Shown: positions 43,639-52,443 of the stretch, piece after piece
Position numbering within the stretch: position 1 is the first letter of the stretch
How the letters are laid out: every line of letters begins with the position of its first letter
Assembly: GCA_036497945.1 (NCBI GenBank)
Contig: DASXIN010000086.1
Span: forward strand, 1 to 64,000
Direction of reading: 5' to 3'
DNA from: RYN-230 sp036497945
GTDB lineage: Bacteria; Actinomycetota; Actinomycetes; Streptosporangiales; Streptosporangiaceae
DNA length: 64,000 nt
Position numbers and translations under genes: made by a program
The notes under the pieces: model-generated
What the model was told of the DNA's origin: nothing
Databases searched by the model: none
The model's input: the letters and a program-made list of their open reading frames with translations, nothing else

Positions 43639-44745
43639 TCAGGAATACCGCTCCAGCAGGGTCACCTCGGCCAGCCGGGACAGTCCCTCCCGGGCCCGCC
43701 GGGCATCCGGCTCGGCCACCCCGGGCACGTCCTGCAGTTCGGCCACGCTCGCCGCGAGCAGCTTGTGCAGCCCGCCGAAGTGGGCGACCAGCCGTTCGGC
43801 CACCGGTTCCGGCAGCCGCGGGATCCGGGCCAGCAGCCGGTAGCCCCGCGGCTCCACCGGCTCGTCGAGCATGCCCGCGCCGCCCAGCCCGAGGACCATG
43901 GCGACCCGCTCCGCGTCGAGCAGTTCTTCCGGGGAAAGCTCCTCGAGCTGGCCGAGTACCGCGCCGATCCGGTCGGCGCGCCCCGGCTCGCCGGCAGCTG
44001 GCAGGTAGTCCTGCACGATGAGCTGCCGCTCGGAGCCGCTGCCCGCGATGAGCTCGTCGAACTGGAGCGCCAGCAGCCGTCCGTCGGTGCCCAGCTCGAC
44101 CTGGTAGCCCTCGATCTCACCGGCGATGCGGCGGACCATCTCCAGCCGCTGGCCGACCGCGGTCACGTCCCGGACAGTGGCCACGTCCTCGATCTCGTGC
44201 GCGGTCAGCACCCGGGACACCTCGTCCAGCCGCAGCTTGTAGCGCTCCAGCGTGGCTAGCGCCTGGTTGGCCCGGGACAGGATGGCGGCCGACCCCTCCA
44301 GCACGTACCGGGCGCCGTCCAGGTACAGCCCGATGATCCGCATCGACTTGCTGACCGAGACGACCGGGCAGCCGGTGTGCCGGGCGACCCGTTCCGCGGT
44401 GCGGTGCCGGGTGCCTGACTCGTCGGTGGGCAGCGCCGGATCCGGGACCAGGTGCACCGCGGCCCGGACGATGTAGCCGGCCGTGGCGTCCAGCACGATC
44501 GCGCCATCCATCTTGGCCAACTCGCGCAGCCGGGTGGCGGAGAACGCCACCCGCAGCTCGAAGCCCCCGGTGCACACCTCGTCGACGGCGGGCCCGTCGC
44601 CCAGCACGATCAGCGCGCCGGTGTTGCCGCGCAGGATCCGCTCCAGGCCGTCGCGCAGCGCGGTCCCCGGGGCCAGCGCCGCCAGGGCAGCGCGACGGCG
44701 CTCGTCCCTGCCCTTGTGGCCCTGCTGGGCTGAGTCTGGCGGCAC
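43639..44745 (-). CDS. disA: Diadenylate cyclase DisA with DNA-scanning domain
   Basis: 368 aa. The DAC domain contains D80-G-A (K-M-D-G-A-I-V-L-D) and R-H-R-T (113-116), both needed for c-di-AMP synthesis. A helical middle and a C-terminal helix-hairpin-helix domain (V-P-G-V-A-E-P-D-A-R) bind branched DNA. DisA couples DNA integrity to c-di-AMP level. It lies downstream of radA on the same strand (107-bp gap), matching the DisA/RadA pair of mycobacteria, where RadA inhibits DisA. The riboswitch at 33183 is a likely downstream target. Confidence 0.96.
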   Translation of the reverse strand: MPPDSAQQGHKGRDERRRAALAALAPGTALRDGLERILRGNTGALIVLGDGPAVDEVCTGGFELRVAFSATRLRELAKMDGAIVLDATAGYIVRAAVHLVPDPALPTDESGTRHRTAERVARHTGCPVVSVSKSMRIIGLYLDGARYVLEGSAAILSRANQALATLERYKLRLDEVSRVLTAHEIEDVATVRDVTAVGQRLEMVRRIAGEIEGYQVELGTDGRLLALQFDELIAGSGSERQLIVQDYLPAAGEPGRADRIGAVLGQLEELSPEELLDAERVAMVLGLGGAGMLDEPVEPRGYRLLARIPRLPEPVAERLVAHFGGLHKLLAASVAELQDVPGVAEPDARRAREGLSRLAEVTLLERYS

Positions 44746-44812
44746 GGCCCTCCCGGGGAAAGGTTGCTGGCAGGCATCAGTTTATCGGCGGCGCTGCGCC
44801 CCGGGCCGCTGC

Positions 44813-44852
44813 TTTACCTGCCAGGCTACGGGTTTACCTGCCAGGCCACGGG
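44813..44852. repeat. 20-bp tandem duplication between radA and disA
   Basis: TTTACCTGCCAGGCTACGGG (44813-44832) is followed directly by the same 20 bases with one change (44833-44852). The array stops exactly at the radA stop codon. Confidence 0.85.
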
Positions 44853-46286
44853 TCAGCCGCTGAACGCGGCGGTCATCGCATCCCGGATGTCGGTCACCTC
44901 GCGGACTTCGATCGATGCTGCCCCGTCGGTGCGCCCGGCCGCCGGGGCGGCCCCGGTCAGGTCGGTCTGGCCGGCTGGCACCAGAGCCAGCCGAAAACCC
45001 AGCCGCTCCGCCTCGGCCAGCCGCCGGGCCACCCCGTTTACCTGGCGCACCTCACCGGCCAGCCCCACCTCGCCGACCGCGACGACCGATCCGGGCACGC
45101 TCAGGTTGATCAGGCCGCTGGCGAACGCCAGGGCCAGGGCCAGGTCCACGGACGGCTCGGTGAGCCGGACCCCGCCGACCGTGGCCGCGTACACGTCCTG
45201 CTTGCCCAACTTCAGGTCGGCCCGCCGGGTGAGCACGGCCAGCACCATGCCCACCCGGTTCGGGTCCAGCCCGGACGTCACCCGGCGGGGCAGCTCCGCC
45301 GGGGACGGCGCGACCAGCGTCTGCACCTCGGCGATCAGCGGCCGGCGTCCCTCCAGGGTGACCGTCACACAGGTGCCCGGCACCGCCTCGCGCTGCCGGG
45401 ACAGGAACAGGCCACTCGGGTCGGCCAGCCCGACGATGCCCTGTTCCCCGAGGTCGAAGCAGCCGATCTCGTCCGTGGGGCCATACCGGTTCTTCACCGC
45501 GCGGACCATCCGGAACTGCGCGTGCCGGTCGCCCTCGAAGTGCAGCACCACATCGACCAGGTGCTCCAGGGCCCGCGGCCCGGCGATCGAGCCGTCCTTG
45601 GTCACGTGCCCGACCAGCACGGTGGTCAGCGCGTGCTGCTTGGCTACCGCCATCAGGGCCGCGGTGACCGCCCGGATCTGGGACACGCCGCCGGGCGCGC
45701 CCTCCACGCCCTCCGCGGTGATGGTCTGCACCGAGTCGACGATCAGCAGGTGCGGCTGCACCGCCGCGACGTGCCCGAGCAGCGCGGCCAGGTCGGTCTC
45801 CGCGGCCAGGAACAGCTTCTCGACCACCGCGCCGATCCGGTCCGCGCGCAGCCGGACTTGGGCGGCGGACTCCTCGCCGGTGACGTACAGCACCGGGCCG
45901 GACTGCGCGGCGAACATGCCTGCCTCCAGCAGCAGGGTTGACTTGCCCACCCCCGGCTCCCCGGCCAGCAGCACGACCGCGCCGGGCACCAGCCCGCCGC
46001 CGAGCACCCGGTCCAGCTCGCCGAGCCCGGTGGACCGGGCGCCTGCCGCGCTGGCATCCACCGCCGCGATCGAAATGGCCGGATTGGCCGGTGCCACCGC
46101 CGCACTAAACTCTGCTGCCGAGCTGAACGAGTCAGTCGGCCCGGTCCCGGGCCGGAGCAGCCGCGGCGCGGCTGCCGCCTGCACGGTGCCCCACGCCTGG
46201 CACCCGGCGCAGCGCCCGGTCCACTTGGTCGTGCGCCAGCCGCACTCCGTGCACTGGAACGCCTGGGCCGCCGATGACTTCGCCAT
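44853..46286 (-). CDS. radA: DNA repair protein RadA
   Basis: 477 aa from ATG 46286. An N-terminal zinc finger (Cys12, 15, 26, 29) is followed by a RecA-like core with G-E-P-G-V-G-K-S-T (109-117), the RadA-specific K-N-R-Y-G (usually KNRFG), and a Lon-protease-like C-terminal domain (D-V-Y-A-A-T-V-G-G-V-R). It drives branch migration in recombinational repair. It lies immediately upstream of disA. Confidence 0.96.
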   Translation of the reverse strand: MAKSSAAQAFQCTECGWRTTKWTGRCAGCQAWGTVQAAAAPRLLRPGTGPTDSFSSAAEFSAAVAPANPAISIAAVDASAAGARSTGLGELDRVLGGGLVPGAVVLLAGEPGVGKSTLLLEAGMFAAQSGPVLYVTGEESAAQVRLRADRIGAVVEKLFLAAETDLAALLGHVAAVQPHLLIVDSVQTITAEGVEGAPGGVSQIRAVTAALMAVAKQHALTTVLVGHVTKDGSIAGPRALEHLVDVVLHFEGDRHAQFRMVRAVKNRYGPTDEIGCFDLGEQGIVGLADPSGLFLSRQREAVPGTCVTVTLEGRRPLIAEVQTLVAPSPAELPRRVTSGLDPNRVGMVLAVLTRRADLKLGKQDVYAATVGGVRLTEPSVDLALALAFASGLINLSVPGSVVAVGEVGLAGEVRQVNGVARRLAEAERLGFRLALVPAGQTDLTGAAPAAGRTDGAASIEVREVTDIRDAMTAAFSG

Positions 46287-46540
46287 GGGCAGGACGGTAC
46301 TGGCCGGGTCCGACAGCGAGCCGCCGCGACGCGCCAGTCCTGCCCGCCGCGCGGTGCGCGCCGCTGCCCGCCGCGGCGCATAAGCTGGCCACGACGGCTC
46401 AATCGGTGCCGATGCCCGGCGCGGCGCCGAGCGTGGAACGGGGGCACGCGGGTAGCTAACAGCCGGGCGCAGAGCACGGGGTTGCGGAGCACGAGGGCTG
46501 GAGAGCACGGTGTAACAGACAGCGTGCGGAAGGAGTCACG

Positions 46541-47482
46541 GTGAGCGAGGCGGACAGCGCTCCGCGACCTCTGGTGGCACTATCAACCGCGTCGGTCTAC
46601 CCGGACCGGACACCGGACGCGTTCGAGGTAGCGGCCCGCCTGGGTTACGACGGCGTCGAGGTGATGGTCACGCCGGACGCCGTCAGCCAGGACGTGGACG
46701 TGCTCCGGCGGCTGGCCGACTACCACGGCATCCCGGTACTGGCCGTGCACGCGCCCTGCCTGCTGATCACCCAGCGGGTCTGGGGCCGCGACCCGTGGGG
46801 CAAGCTGGTCCGGGCCAAGGAAGTGGCCGAGCAGCTCGGCGCGCGGGTCGTCGTGGTGCACCCGCCGTTCCGCTGGCAGCGTGACTACGCCCGTGACTTC
46901 GGCACCGGGCTGGCCCGGATGCAGCACGAGACCGACGTCATGTTCGCGGTGGAGAACATGTTCCCCATCCGCGCCCGGGGCGCCGAGGTGGCGCCGTACG
47001 CGCCCACCTGGAACCCGGTGCAGATGGACTACCCGCACGTCACCCTGGACCTGTCGCACACCGCCGTGTCCGGCTCCGACGCGCTGGCCATGGCGGGCGA
47101 ACTCGGCGGCCGGCTGGCCCACGTGCACATGGCCGATGGCACCGGGCTGGCCTACCGCGACGAGCATCTGGTGCCGGGGCGGGGCACCCAGCCGTGCGCG
47201 CCGCTGCTGCGCCGGCTGGCCGCGGCCGACTACCGCGGCATGGTCGTGCTGGAGGTCAAGACGTTCCGCGCGCCGACCCAGGAGGCCCGGTACGCCGACC
47301 TGGCCGAGGCGCTGGAGTTCACCCGGGCCCAGCTGGCCGCGCCGGACGGCGCCGCCAGCCCGGCCGCCACCAGCCCGGACGGCGCCAATGCAAATGGCGC
47401 CAGCCCGGACGGCAGCGGCTCGGACGGAACCGGCCCGGGCCGGCTGGCCCAGCACGGTTCGGTATTACCGGCCCCGCGCTGA
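46541..47482 (+). CDS. Sugar phosphate isomerase/epimerase family TIM-barrel protein
   Basis: 313 aa from GTG 46541 with AAGGAG upstream. An AP-endonuclease-2-like barrel: L-G-Y-D-G-V-E-V-M at strand 2, V-L-A-V-H-A-P, V-V-V-H-P-P-F, F-A-V-E-N-M-F, L-D-L-S-H and L-E-V-K provide the usual Glu/His/Asp metal ligands. The last 50 residues are a Gly/Ser/Asp low-complexity tail. The reaction is unknown. It is followed on the same strand by BKACE and asparaginase genes. Confidence 0.82.
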   Translation: MSEADSAPRPLVALSTASVYPDRTPDAFEVAARLGYDGVEVMVTPDAVSQDVDVLRRLADYHGIPVLAVHAPCLLITQRVWGRDPWGKLVRAKEVAEQLGARVVVVHPPFRWQRDYARDFGTGLARMQHETDVMFAVENMFPIRARGAEVAPYAPTWNPVQMDYPHVTLDLSHTAVSGSDALAMAGELGGRLAHVHMADGTGLAYRDEHLVPGRGTQPCAPLLRRLAAADYRGMVVLEVKTFRAPTQEARYADLAEALEFTRAQLAAPDGAASPAATSPDGANANGASPDGSGSDGTGPGRLAQHGSVLPAPR

Positions 47483-47548
47483 CCGTGCTGGCCCGGGGTG
47501 GGGGACCCGGCTGGACGTGACCTCGATCAAGGATGCATGCTGCCCGTC

Positions 47549-48379
47549 ATGACACCGAACACGCTGATCACCGTCGCCCCGACCGGCGCCGAGTCGGATA
47601 AGGCCGCGGTCCCCGCGCTGCCGGTCACCCTGCACGAACTGGTCGCCACCGCGGTCGCGTGCCGCGCGGCCGGCGCCGCCGTGATCCACGTGCACATCCG
47701 GGACGACCACGCCCAGCCCACCCTCGACCTGGGCCGGCTCAAGGACACGGTGCGCGCGCTGCGGGACAGCACCGACCTGATCGTGCAGCTGTCCACCGGC
47801 GGCGCGGTCACCGACAGCTTCGCGGACCGGCTGGCTGTGCTCGACGCGGCCCCGGACGCCTGCTCGCTGACCTGCGGCACGGTCAACTTCGGCGACGAGG
47901 TGTTCGCCAACCCGTGGCCGTTCATCCGCGAACTGTACGCCCGCACCAAGGACGCCGGGGTGGTCCCCGAGTTCGAGCTGTTCGACCTCGGGCAGGTGGC
48001 GACGCTGCACCGGCTGCTCGCTGAGCTGGGCCCGCCGCACGGCGGCCACGTGCACTGCGACCTGGTGATGGGCGTGCCGGGCGGCATGCCGGGCACGGTG
48101 CCCGCGCTGGCCGCGGCGGTGGCCGCGCTGCCCGCCGGGGCCACCTGGTCGGCTACTGGGATCGGCCGGACCACGCTGCCCGTGCTGCTCGGCGCGCTGG
48201 CCGCGGGCGGGCACCTGCGGGTCGGCATGGAGGACACCACCTCGTTCGCCCGCGGTCGCCCGGTGACCGGCAACGCCGAACTGGTCGAGCGGGCCGCGGC
48301 GGTGGCCGGGCTGGCCCAGCGCCCGCCCATGCTGCCCGACGAGGCACGCGCGTTCCTTGGGGTGAGCAGCCGTAACTGA
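47549..48379 (+). CDS. Beta-keto acid cleavage enzyme (BKACE/DUF849, Kce-like)
   Basis: 276 aa from ATG 47549; an ATG at 47537 closer to AAGGA is possible. Begins N-T-L-I-T-V-A-P-T-G-A-E and has the zinc-binding V-I-H-V-H-I-R-D near residue 47, then Q-L-S-T-G-G and G-M-E-D-T-T. The family uses zinc and acetyl-CoA to cleave beta-keto acids; the founder acts on 3-keto-5-aminohexanoate in lysine fermentation, but most members have other substrates. No other lysine-degradation gene is near. Confidence 0.85.
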   Translation: MTPNTLITVAPTGAESDKAAVPALPVTLHELVATAVACRAAGAAVIHVHIRDDHAQPTLDLGRLKDTVRALRDSTDLIVQLSTGGAVTDSFADRLAVLDAAPDACSLTCGTVNFGDEVFANPWPFIRELYARTKDAGVVPEFELFDLGQVATLHRLLAELGPPHGGHVHCDLVMGVPGGMPGTVPALAAAVAALPAGATWSATGIGRTTLPVLLGALAAGGHLRVGMEDTTSFARGRPVTGNAELVERAAAVAGLAQRPPMLPDEARAFLGVSSRN

Positions 48380-48416
48380 GCAGATCGCGGCCCGGCCCGC
48401 CGAACCCGGGCCGCCG

Positions 48417-49370
48417 GTGCTGGCCGAAATCATCCGGTCCGGCTTCATCGAGTCGCGGCACCGCGGCTCGCTGCTGATCCTGGGCGCGGACGGCGCGCCA
48501 CTGCTGCGCGCGGGCCAGGTCACCCAGCCCATGTTCCCGCGTTCGGTCAACAAGCCGCTGCAGGCGGCCGCCCTGCTCCGGGCCGGCCTGGACCTGGACG
48601 GCAAGCTGCTCGCGCTGGCCGCGGCCAGCCACTCCGGCGAGGACTTCCACCTGGCCGGGGTGCGCGAGATCCTGGCCCGGGCCGGGCTGACCGAGAGCGC
48701 GCTGCGCTGCCCGCCCGCACTGCCGATGGATGAGCGCGCCCAGCGCGAGGTGCTGCGCCGCGGCGGCGGCCCGGACCGGGTGCAGATGAACTGCTCCGGG
48801 AAGCACGCGGCCATGCTGGCCTGCTGCGTCTCGGCCGGCTGGCCGGTGGCCAGCTACCTCGATCCGGCCCACCCGGTGCAGGTCGCCATCCGGCGTACGG
48901 TGCAGGAACTAGCCGGTGAGCACGTGCAGACGGTGGCGGTGGACGGCTGCGGGGCCCCGCTGTTCGCGCTGTCCCTCAGCGGCCTGACCCGGGCGCTGCG
49001 CGTGCTGGTCACGGCGCCGGCCGGCACCCCGGAACGCCGGGTGGCTGACGCGATGCGCGCCCATCCGGACTGGACCTCGGGGAGCCGCCGCCCGGAACGG
49101 GCGCTGATGGCCGCGGTCCCTGGCCTGCTGGTCAAGTCCGGCGCGGAGGGCGTCGAGGGGCTCGCGCTGGCCGATGGCCGGGCCGCCGCGTACAAGATCG
49201 AGGATGGCGCGTCGCGGGTCCGCCCCGCGGTGACCGTGGCCGTGCTCCGGCGGCTCGGTGTGGCCAGCGACCCCGGTGTGGACGGCGCGGCGCTGGACCA
49301 GATCGCGCATGTTCCGGTGCTCGGTGGACAGCAAGAGGTCGGCGCGGTACGCGCCACGCTCCCGGGCTGA
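48417..49370 (+). CDS. L-asparaginase II-type (Rhizobium etli class) protein
   Basis: 317 aa from GTG 48417, the only start available because an in-frame stop lies at 48363. Motifs: R-S-G-F-I-E-S-R-H-R-G-S (catalytic Ser/Lys region), R-S-V-N-K-P-L-Q, A-S-H-S-G-E, N-C-S-G-K-H-A-A-M and D-G-C-G-A-P. These match the thermolabile R. etli AnsA-like asparaginase class, unrelated to E. coli AnsB. It hydrolyses asparagine to aspartate. It lies 37 bp after the BKACE gene. Confidence 0.87.
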   Translation: MLAEIIRSGFIESRHRGSLLILGADGAPLLRAGQVTQPMFPRSVNKPLQAAALLRAGLDLDGKLLALAAASHSGEDFHLAGVREILARAGLTESALRCPPALPMDERAQREVLRRGGGPDRVQMNCSGKHAAMLACCVSAGWPVASYLDPAHPVQVAIRRTVQELAGEHVQTVAVDGCGAPLFALSLSGLTRALRVLVTAPAGTPERRVADAMRAHPDWTSGSRRPERALMAAVPGLLVKSGAEGVEGLALADGRAAAYKIEDGASRVRPAVTVAVLRRLGVASDPGVDGAALDQIAHVPVLGGQQEVGAVRATLPG

Positions 49371-49486
49371 CGGCCGGGTAACCGACGCGGCGGCGCTGCG
49401 ACGTGCTGGCGTTAGGTAGGAGAAGGGGTGCTTGCTGGGCGTTTGCAATTGCAAGCACTATTTGATTCACTGGATCTGTGAGTCCT

Positions 49487-50047
49487 ATGCGTGGTGTCAG
49501 CTCCATCGGTGAGTACATCAAGGAACAGCGGGAGCAGGCGAAGATCTCGCTGCGCCAGCTGGCTGCGGCGGCCGGTGTGTCCAACCCGTACCTGAGCCAG
49601 ATCGAGCGCGGCCTGCGCCGGCCGAGCGCCGAGATACTGCAGCAGATCGCCAAGGGCCTGCGGATTTCCGCGGAAGCCCTGTACGTGCAGGCCGGGATCC
49701 TGGAGGACCGGGAACCGGACACTGGTGTGCGGGCCGCCGTGCTGGCTGAGCCGGTGCTCACCGAGCGGCAGAAGCAGGTGCTGCTGGAGATCTACGACTC
49801 GTTCCGCAAGGAGGCCGCCGCGCAGGCGGCCGAGATGGCGGCCGGGCAGCCGGCCGAGCCGGACGATGACGGTCAGGTAGCCGGGCTGCTCGCCGCGGCC
49901 GGCGCCACGCGGCCAGGGCTCGCGGAAGAACAGGACGACGACCCGCTCGCGGCACCGGAGCCGCCGCGTACTAACGAGGGGTTCCAGGACAGGTCGTCCG
50001 CGTCCGAGTCAACGGGCCTGCCGCCAACGGCGGGCCAGGAGAGGTAG
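49487..50047 (+). CDS. XRE-family helix-turn-helix regulator
   Basis: 186 aa from ATG 49487 (a GTG at 49478 is also possible). The N-terminal Cro/C1 HTH is I-S-L-R-Q-L-A-A-A-A-G-V-S-N-P-Y-L-S-Q-I-E-R-G, followed by R-P-S-A-E-I-L-Q-Q-I-A-K-G-L-R-I-S-A-E-A-L-Y-V. A short helical region is followed by an acidic, Pro/Ala-rich unordered tail. It lies directly ahead of a 90-aa protein and DUF2516. It lacks a cupin or other ligand domain. Confidence 0.87.
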   Translation: MRGVSSIGEYIKEQREQAKISLRQLAAAAGVSNPYLSQIERGLRRPSAEILQQIAKGLRISAEALYVQAGILEDREPDTGVRAAVLAEPVLTERQKQVLLEIYDSFRKEAAAQAAEMAAGQPAEPDDDGQVAGLLAAAGATRPGLAEEQDDDPLAAPEPPRTNEGFQDRSSASESTGLPPTAGQER

Positions 50048-50055
50048 GAATCATC

Positions 50056-50328
50056 ATGAACCGTACAGATGCTATGAAGACCGAAGTGCGCAAGCTGGCC
50101 GAAAGCAAGCCGGTGCACGCCGCGGCCGGCGCGGGCGCGCTCGCGTCCGCCGCCCTGCGTGACCTGCCCGCGCGGATCTCGCACTGGAGCAGCGAGGTCC
50201 CCGGGTACATGGTCACGGTGCGGACCAAGGCGGTCAAGGAGTACGACAAGCTGGCCGTACACGGCGAGCGGGTGCTGCACCGCCGGGCCGCGCTGAACGG
50301 CAAGGACGACGCCGACTCGGCGAGCTGA
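50056..50328 (+). CDS. Small helical hypothetical protein
   Basis: 90 aa, with an AGGAGAGGTAGGA ribosome site and only 8 bp after the XRE gene, so probably co-transcribed. Basic/amphipathic: M-K-T-E-V-R-K-L-A-E-S-K-P-V-H-A-A-A-G-A, then D-L-P-A-R-I and V-K-E-Y-D-K-L-A. The start resembles the N-terminal pattern of heparin-binding-hemagglutinin-like small proteins, but the resemblance is weak. Function unknown. Confidence 0.75.
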   Translation: MNRTDAMKTEVRKLAESKPVHAAAGAGALASAALRDLPARISHWSSEVPGYMVTVRTKAVKEYDKLAVHGERVLHRRAALNGKDDADSAS

Positions 50329-50384
50329 CGCCTTCTGGCGCCGGGCGGGACCTGACTTTGGTTCCGGTTCCCGCCCGGACCAGA

Positions 50385-50390
50385 TAACCT
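50385..50390 (+). promoter_or_regulatory. Predicted -10 element of a leaderless promoter (DUF2516 gene)
   Basis: TAACCT (in GATAACCT) ends six bases before the GTG at 50397, with no ribosome site between. This supports GTG 50397 over the ATG at 50418. Confidence 0.45.
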
Positions 50391-50396
50391 GGCACC

Positions 50397-50741
50397 GTGT
50401 TGCTGAATATTGGAGCCATGAGCCCGCTCTACTGGTTCCTCGAGATACTCGCGATCGCCGCCTTGGTCACCGAGGTGTGGGCGTTCGTCGACGCGCTGCG
50501 CCGCCCGAGCGGGGCTTTCACCGCCGCGGGCAAGCAGACCAAGCCGCTGTGGCTGATCATCCTCGGTGTCGCCATGGTGATCGGGCTGTATGTGGGCGTG
50601 CTGTCCGGCGGGTTCGGCGCCGTCGGCATCCTGCCCATCGCGGCCTTCGTAGCCGCGGCCATCTACCTCACCGACGTCCGGCCCAAGGTCCGCGAGTTCC
50701 GCGGCAACAGCAGCAGTTCAGGACCGTACGGCCCCTGGTGA
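50397..50741 (+). CDS. DUF2516 membrane protein
   Basis: 114 aa from GTG 50397. Three hydrophobic segments: W-F-L-E-I-L-A-I-A-A-L-V-T-E-V-W-A-F, W-L-I-I-L-G-V-A-M-V-I-G-L-Y-V and I-L-P-I-A-A-F-V-A-A-A-I-Y. The family signature F-V-D-A-L-R-R-P...A-A-G-K-Q-T-K-P-L-W is present. Actinobacterial core protein of unknown function. It is convergent with the AlaX gene. Confidence 0.88.
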   Translation: MLLNIGAMSPLYWFLEILAIAALVTEVWAFVDALRRPSGAFTAAGKQTKPLWLIILGVAMVIGLYVGVLSGGFGAVGILPIAAFVAAAIYLTDVRPKVREFRGNSSSSGPYGPW

Positions 50742-50805
50742 TGGCCCGGCGTGGCCGCTGCCGGCCGGCAGCGAGCCTTCTGCCGAACGCCCATGCCCGC
50801 GACTG

Positions 50806-51537
50806 TCAGTCCGCGATGCGGATACGCAGGCGGCGGAACCCTTTCCCCTTGCTCTCGACCTTGACGACCTCGATCCGGCCAACCTGCCGGGTCGAGGCGA
50901 CGTGCGTTCCGCCGTCCGCCTGCTGATCCAGGCCGACGATGTCGATGATCCGCACATCCTTGACCTCGGGCGGGACCAGATTGGTCGCGGTCCGGATGAT
51001 GTCCGGCAGCGCGAACGCCTCGTCCCGGGGCAGCACCCGGACGTCGATGCGCCGGCCGGCCTGCACCTCGGTGTTGCACGCCGCCTCGACGGCGTCGCGG
51101 AACCCGGGCGGGACCTCTGGCAGGTTGAAGTCCATTCGCGCGGTGAGTTCCTCCATGTTGCCACCGGTCACCAGCGCCCCGAAGTCGCGGAACACCACAC
51201 CGCACAGCACGTGCAGGCCGGAGTGGGTGCGCATCAGCGCGGTCCGGCGGTCATCCTCGAGCGCGCCGCGCACCGCGGCGCCTGGTTCCGGCAGCGGGTC
51301 ACCCTCGGCCGGGATCAGGTACAGGTCGTCGCCCCGCCTGGCGTCCACGATCCGGGTTTGCACCCCGCCCCAGAGCAGCACGCCGTGGTCCGGCGGCTGG
51401 CCGCCACCGCCCGGATAGAAGGCTGACCGGTCCAGGACGATCCCCTCGGGGCTGGCCGTGAGCACGTGCGCGTCCCACTCGCGCAGCGTCTGGTCGTCCA
51501 GTTCGAGCCGGTGCGTGCGCCATTGCGTGTCGTCCAT
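50806..51537 (-). CDS. AlaX-type alanyl-tRNA editing protein
   Basis: 243 aa. It resembles the editing half of AlaRS: F-Y-P-G-G-G-G-Q-P-P-D-H-G, R-T-H-S-G-L-H-V-L (the HxxxH zinc motif), C-N-T-E-V, and D-G-G-T-H-V-A-S-T. It hydrolyses Ser- or Gly-mischarged tRNA-Ala in trans. Length fits AlaX-M. It lies downstream of the roadblock gene on the same strand, with no functional link evident. Confidence 0.9.
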   Translation of the reverse strand: MDDTQWRTHRLELDDQTLREWDAHVLTASPEGIVLDRSAFYPGGGGQPPDHGVLLWGGVQTRIVDARRGDDLYLIPAEGDPLPEPGAAVRGALEDDRRTALMRTHSGLHVLCGVVFRDFGALVTGGNMEELTARMDFNLPEVPPGFRDAVEAACNTEVQAGRRIDVRVLPRDEAFALPDIIRTATNLVPPEVKDVRIIDIVGLDQQADGGTHVASTRQVGRIEVVKVESKGKGFRRLRIRIAD

Positions 51538-51616
51538 GCCGGAAGCCTATCGGCGCGGCCGGGTGGCGGTCGGCTGGCGGGAGGCCGGTGGCCGGCGCGT
51601 AGCGGCCGGCGGGCGG

Positions 51617-52027
51617 TCAGCGCATGCCGGGGGTGAGCACGGCGCCGGCCGCCTCCACCAGCATGGTCATCTCGTAGGCGATCAGGTCCAGGTCGGCTTC
51701 GGCGATGGCCAGCGTGGCCAGGCTCGATCCGTCGCTGATCGACATGATCACGAGCGTGCCCTGGCCCATGGCCACCAGCGTCTGCCTGACGGTGCCGCAC
51801 TGGAACACCTTGGCGGCCGCGGCGCCCAGGCTGACCAGGCCCGAGGTGATCGCGGAGAGCTGCACCGCCTGGGTCGGCCCGATCCCCTCGGATACCGCCA
51901 CGGGCACGCCGTCAGAGGACACCACGAGAGCGTGCGCCACGTCCACGACACGGTCGGTGAAGTCGGTGATAAGCCAGCTCAGATCCTGTTTCTGGCTGCC
52001 TGCGACAGACAACGTGCCACGCTCCAT
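51617..52027 (-). CDS. Roadblock/LC7 domain protein (CvnB-like)
   Basis: 136 aa. A single roadblock domain: L-S-W-L-I-T-D-F-T-D-R-V, V-S-S-D-G-V-P-V-A, L-S-A-I-T-S-G-L-V-S-L-G and I-S-D-G-S-S-L-A-T-L-A. In actinomycete conservons this protein (CvnB) follows a NIT-domain sensor kinase (CvnA) and precedes DUF742 (CvnC) and a Ras-like GTPase (CvnD). Here the kinase is present upstream, but neither CvnC nor CvnD follows. Confidence 0.9.
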   Translation of the reverse strand: MERGTLSVAGSQKQDLSWLITDFTDRVVDVAHALVVSSDGVPVAVSEGIGPTQAVQLSAITSGLVSLGAAAAKVFQCGTVRQTLVAMGQGTLVIMSISDGSSLATLAIAEADLDLIAYEMTMLVEAAGAVLTPGMR

Positions 52028-52131
52028 CCCATGCCGGCCAAACCTGCCCCGCCCGGCCTATCCTGCCCCGAACCGGCCCGGCCCGCACGGGCCGGCCCCG
52101 CCCGGCCCGGCTGAGCGCCGCCGTGGCCCGC

Positions 52132-52443
52132 TCAGTCGCCCGGCGTGAGCTGCCGCGATGCGGCCCGGGCCCGCCGCGAACCGCGCTGGAAATTAGCCAG
52201 CCGGCTGCGCGCGATCTGGGCCGCCTCGGACATGGTCGCAGTGCGGGTCTGCTGGTCGCTGGCCGAGCCGGGCACCAGGTTGGCCTGGGGGACCCGCTTC
52301 GGCAGGCCGGCCGCGGTCATGCCGCCTATGGCGGTGGTGATGCTGGCCGTCGCGGCCCGCCAGCAGCCGTCGCCAGGTGACGTCCAGGTCGGTGGCGGCT
52401 GGACCGGCTGCGGCCCGGTCCATGGTTCATCGGGCCGGGTCAT
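52132..52443 (-). CDS. C-terminal tail of the sensor kinase in a shifted frame
   Basis: 103 aa from an ATG overlapping the kinase stop (ATGA). The frame upstream of this ATG reads G-L-P-I-Y-E-S-I-E-S-D-W-F-R-S-R-G, and the body contains G-L-P-K-R-V-P-Q-A-N-L-V-P-G-S and A-R-S-R-L-A-N-F-Q-R-G-S-R-R-A-R. Both are the conserved ends of actinomycete NIT-domain histidine kinases. Restoring one base near 52515 would fuse it to the kinase. It could be a sequencing or assembly indel or a real mutation. Confidence 0.7.
   Translation of the reverse strand: MTRPDEPWTGPQPVQPPPTWTSPGDGCWRAATASITTAIGGMTAAGLPKRVPQANLVPGSASDQQTRTATMSEAAQIARSRLANFQRGSRRARAASRQLTPGD

Noticed and set aside
47349..47470. A separate small gene in the Gly/Ser-rich end of the TIM-barrel protein
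   Set aside because: The region is an in-frame low-complexity tail with no independent start signals.
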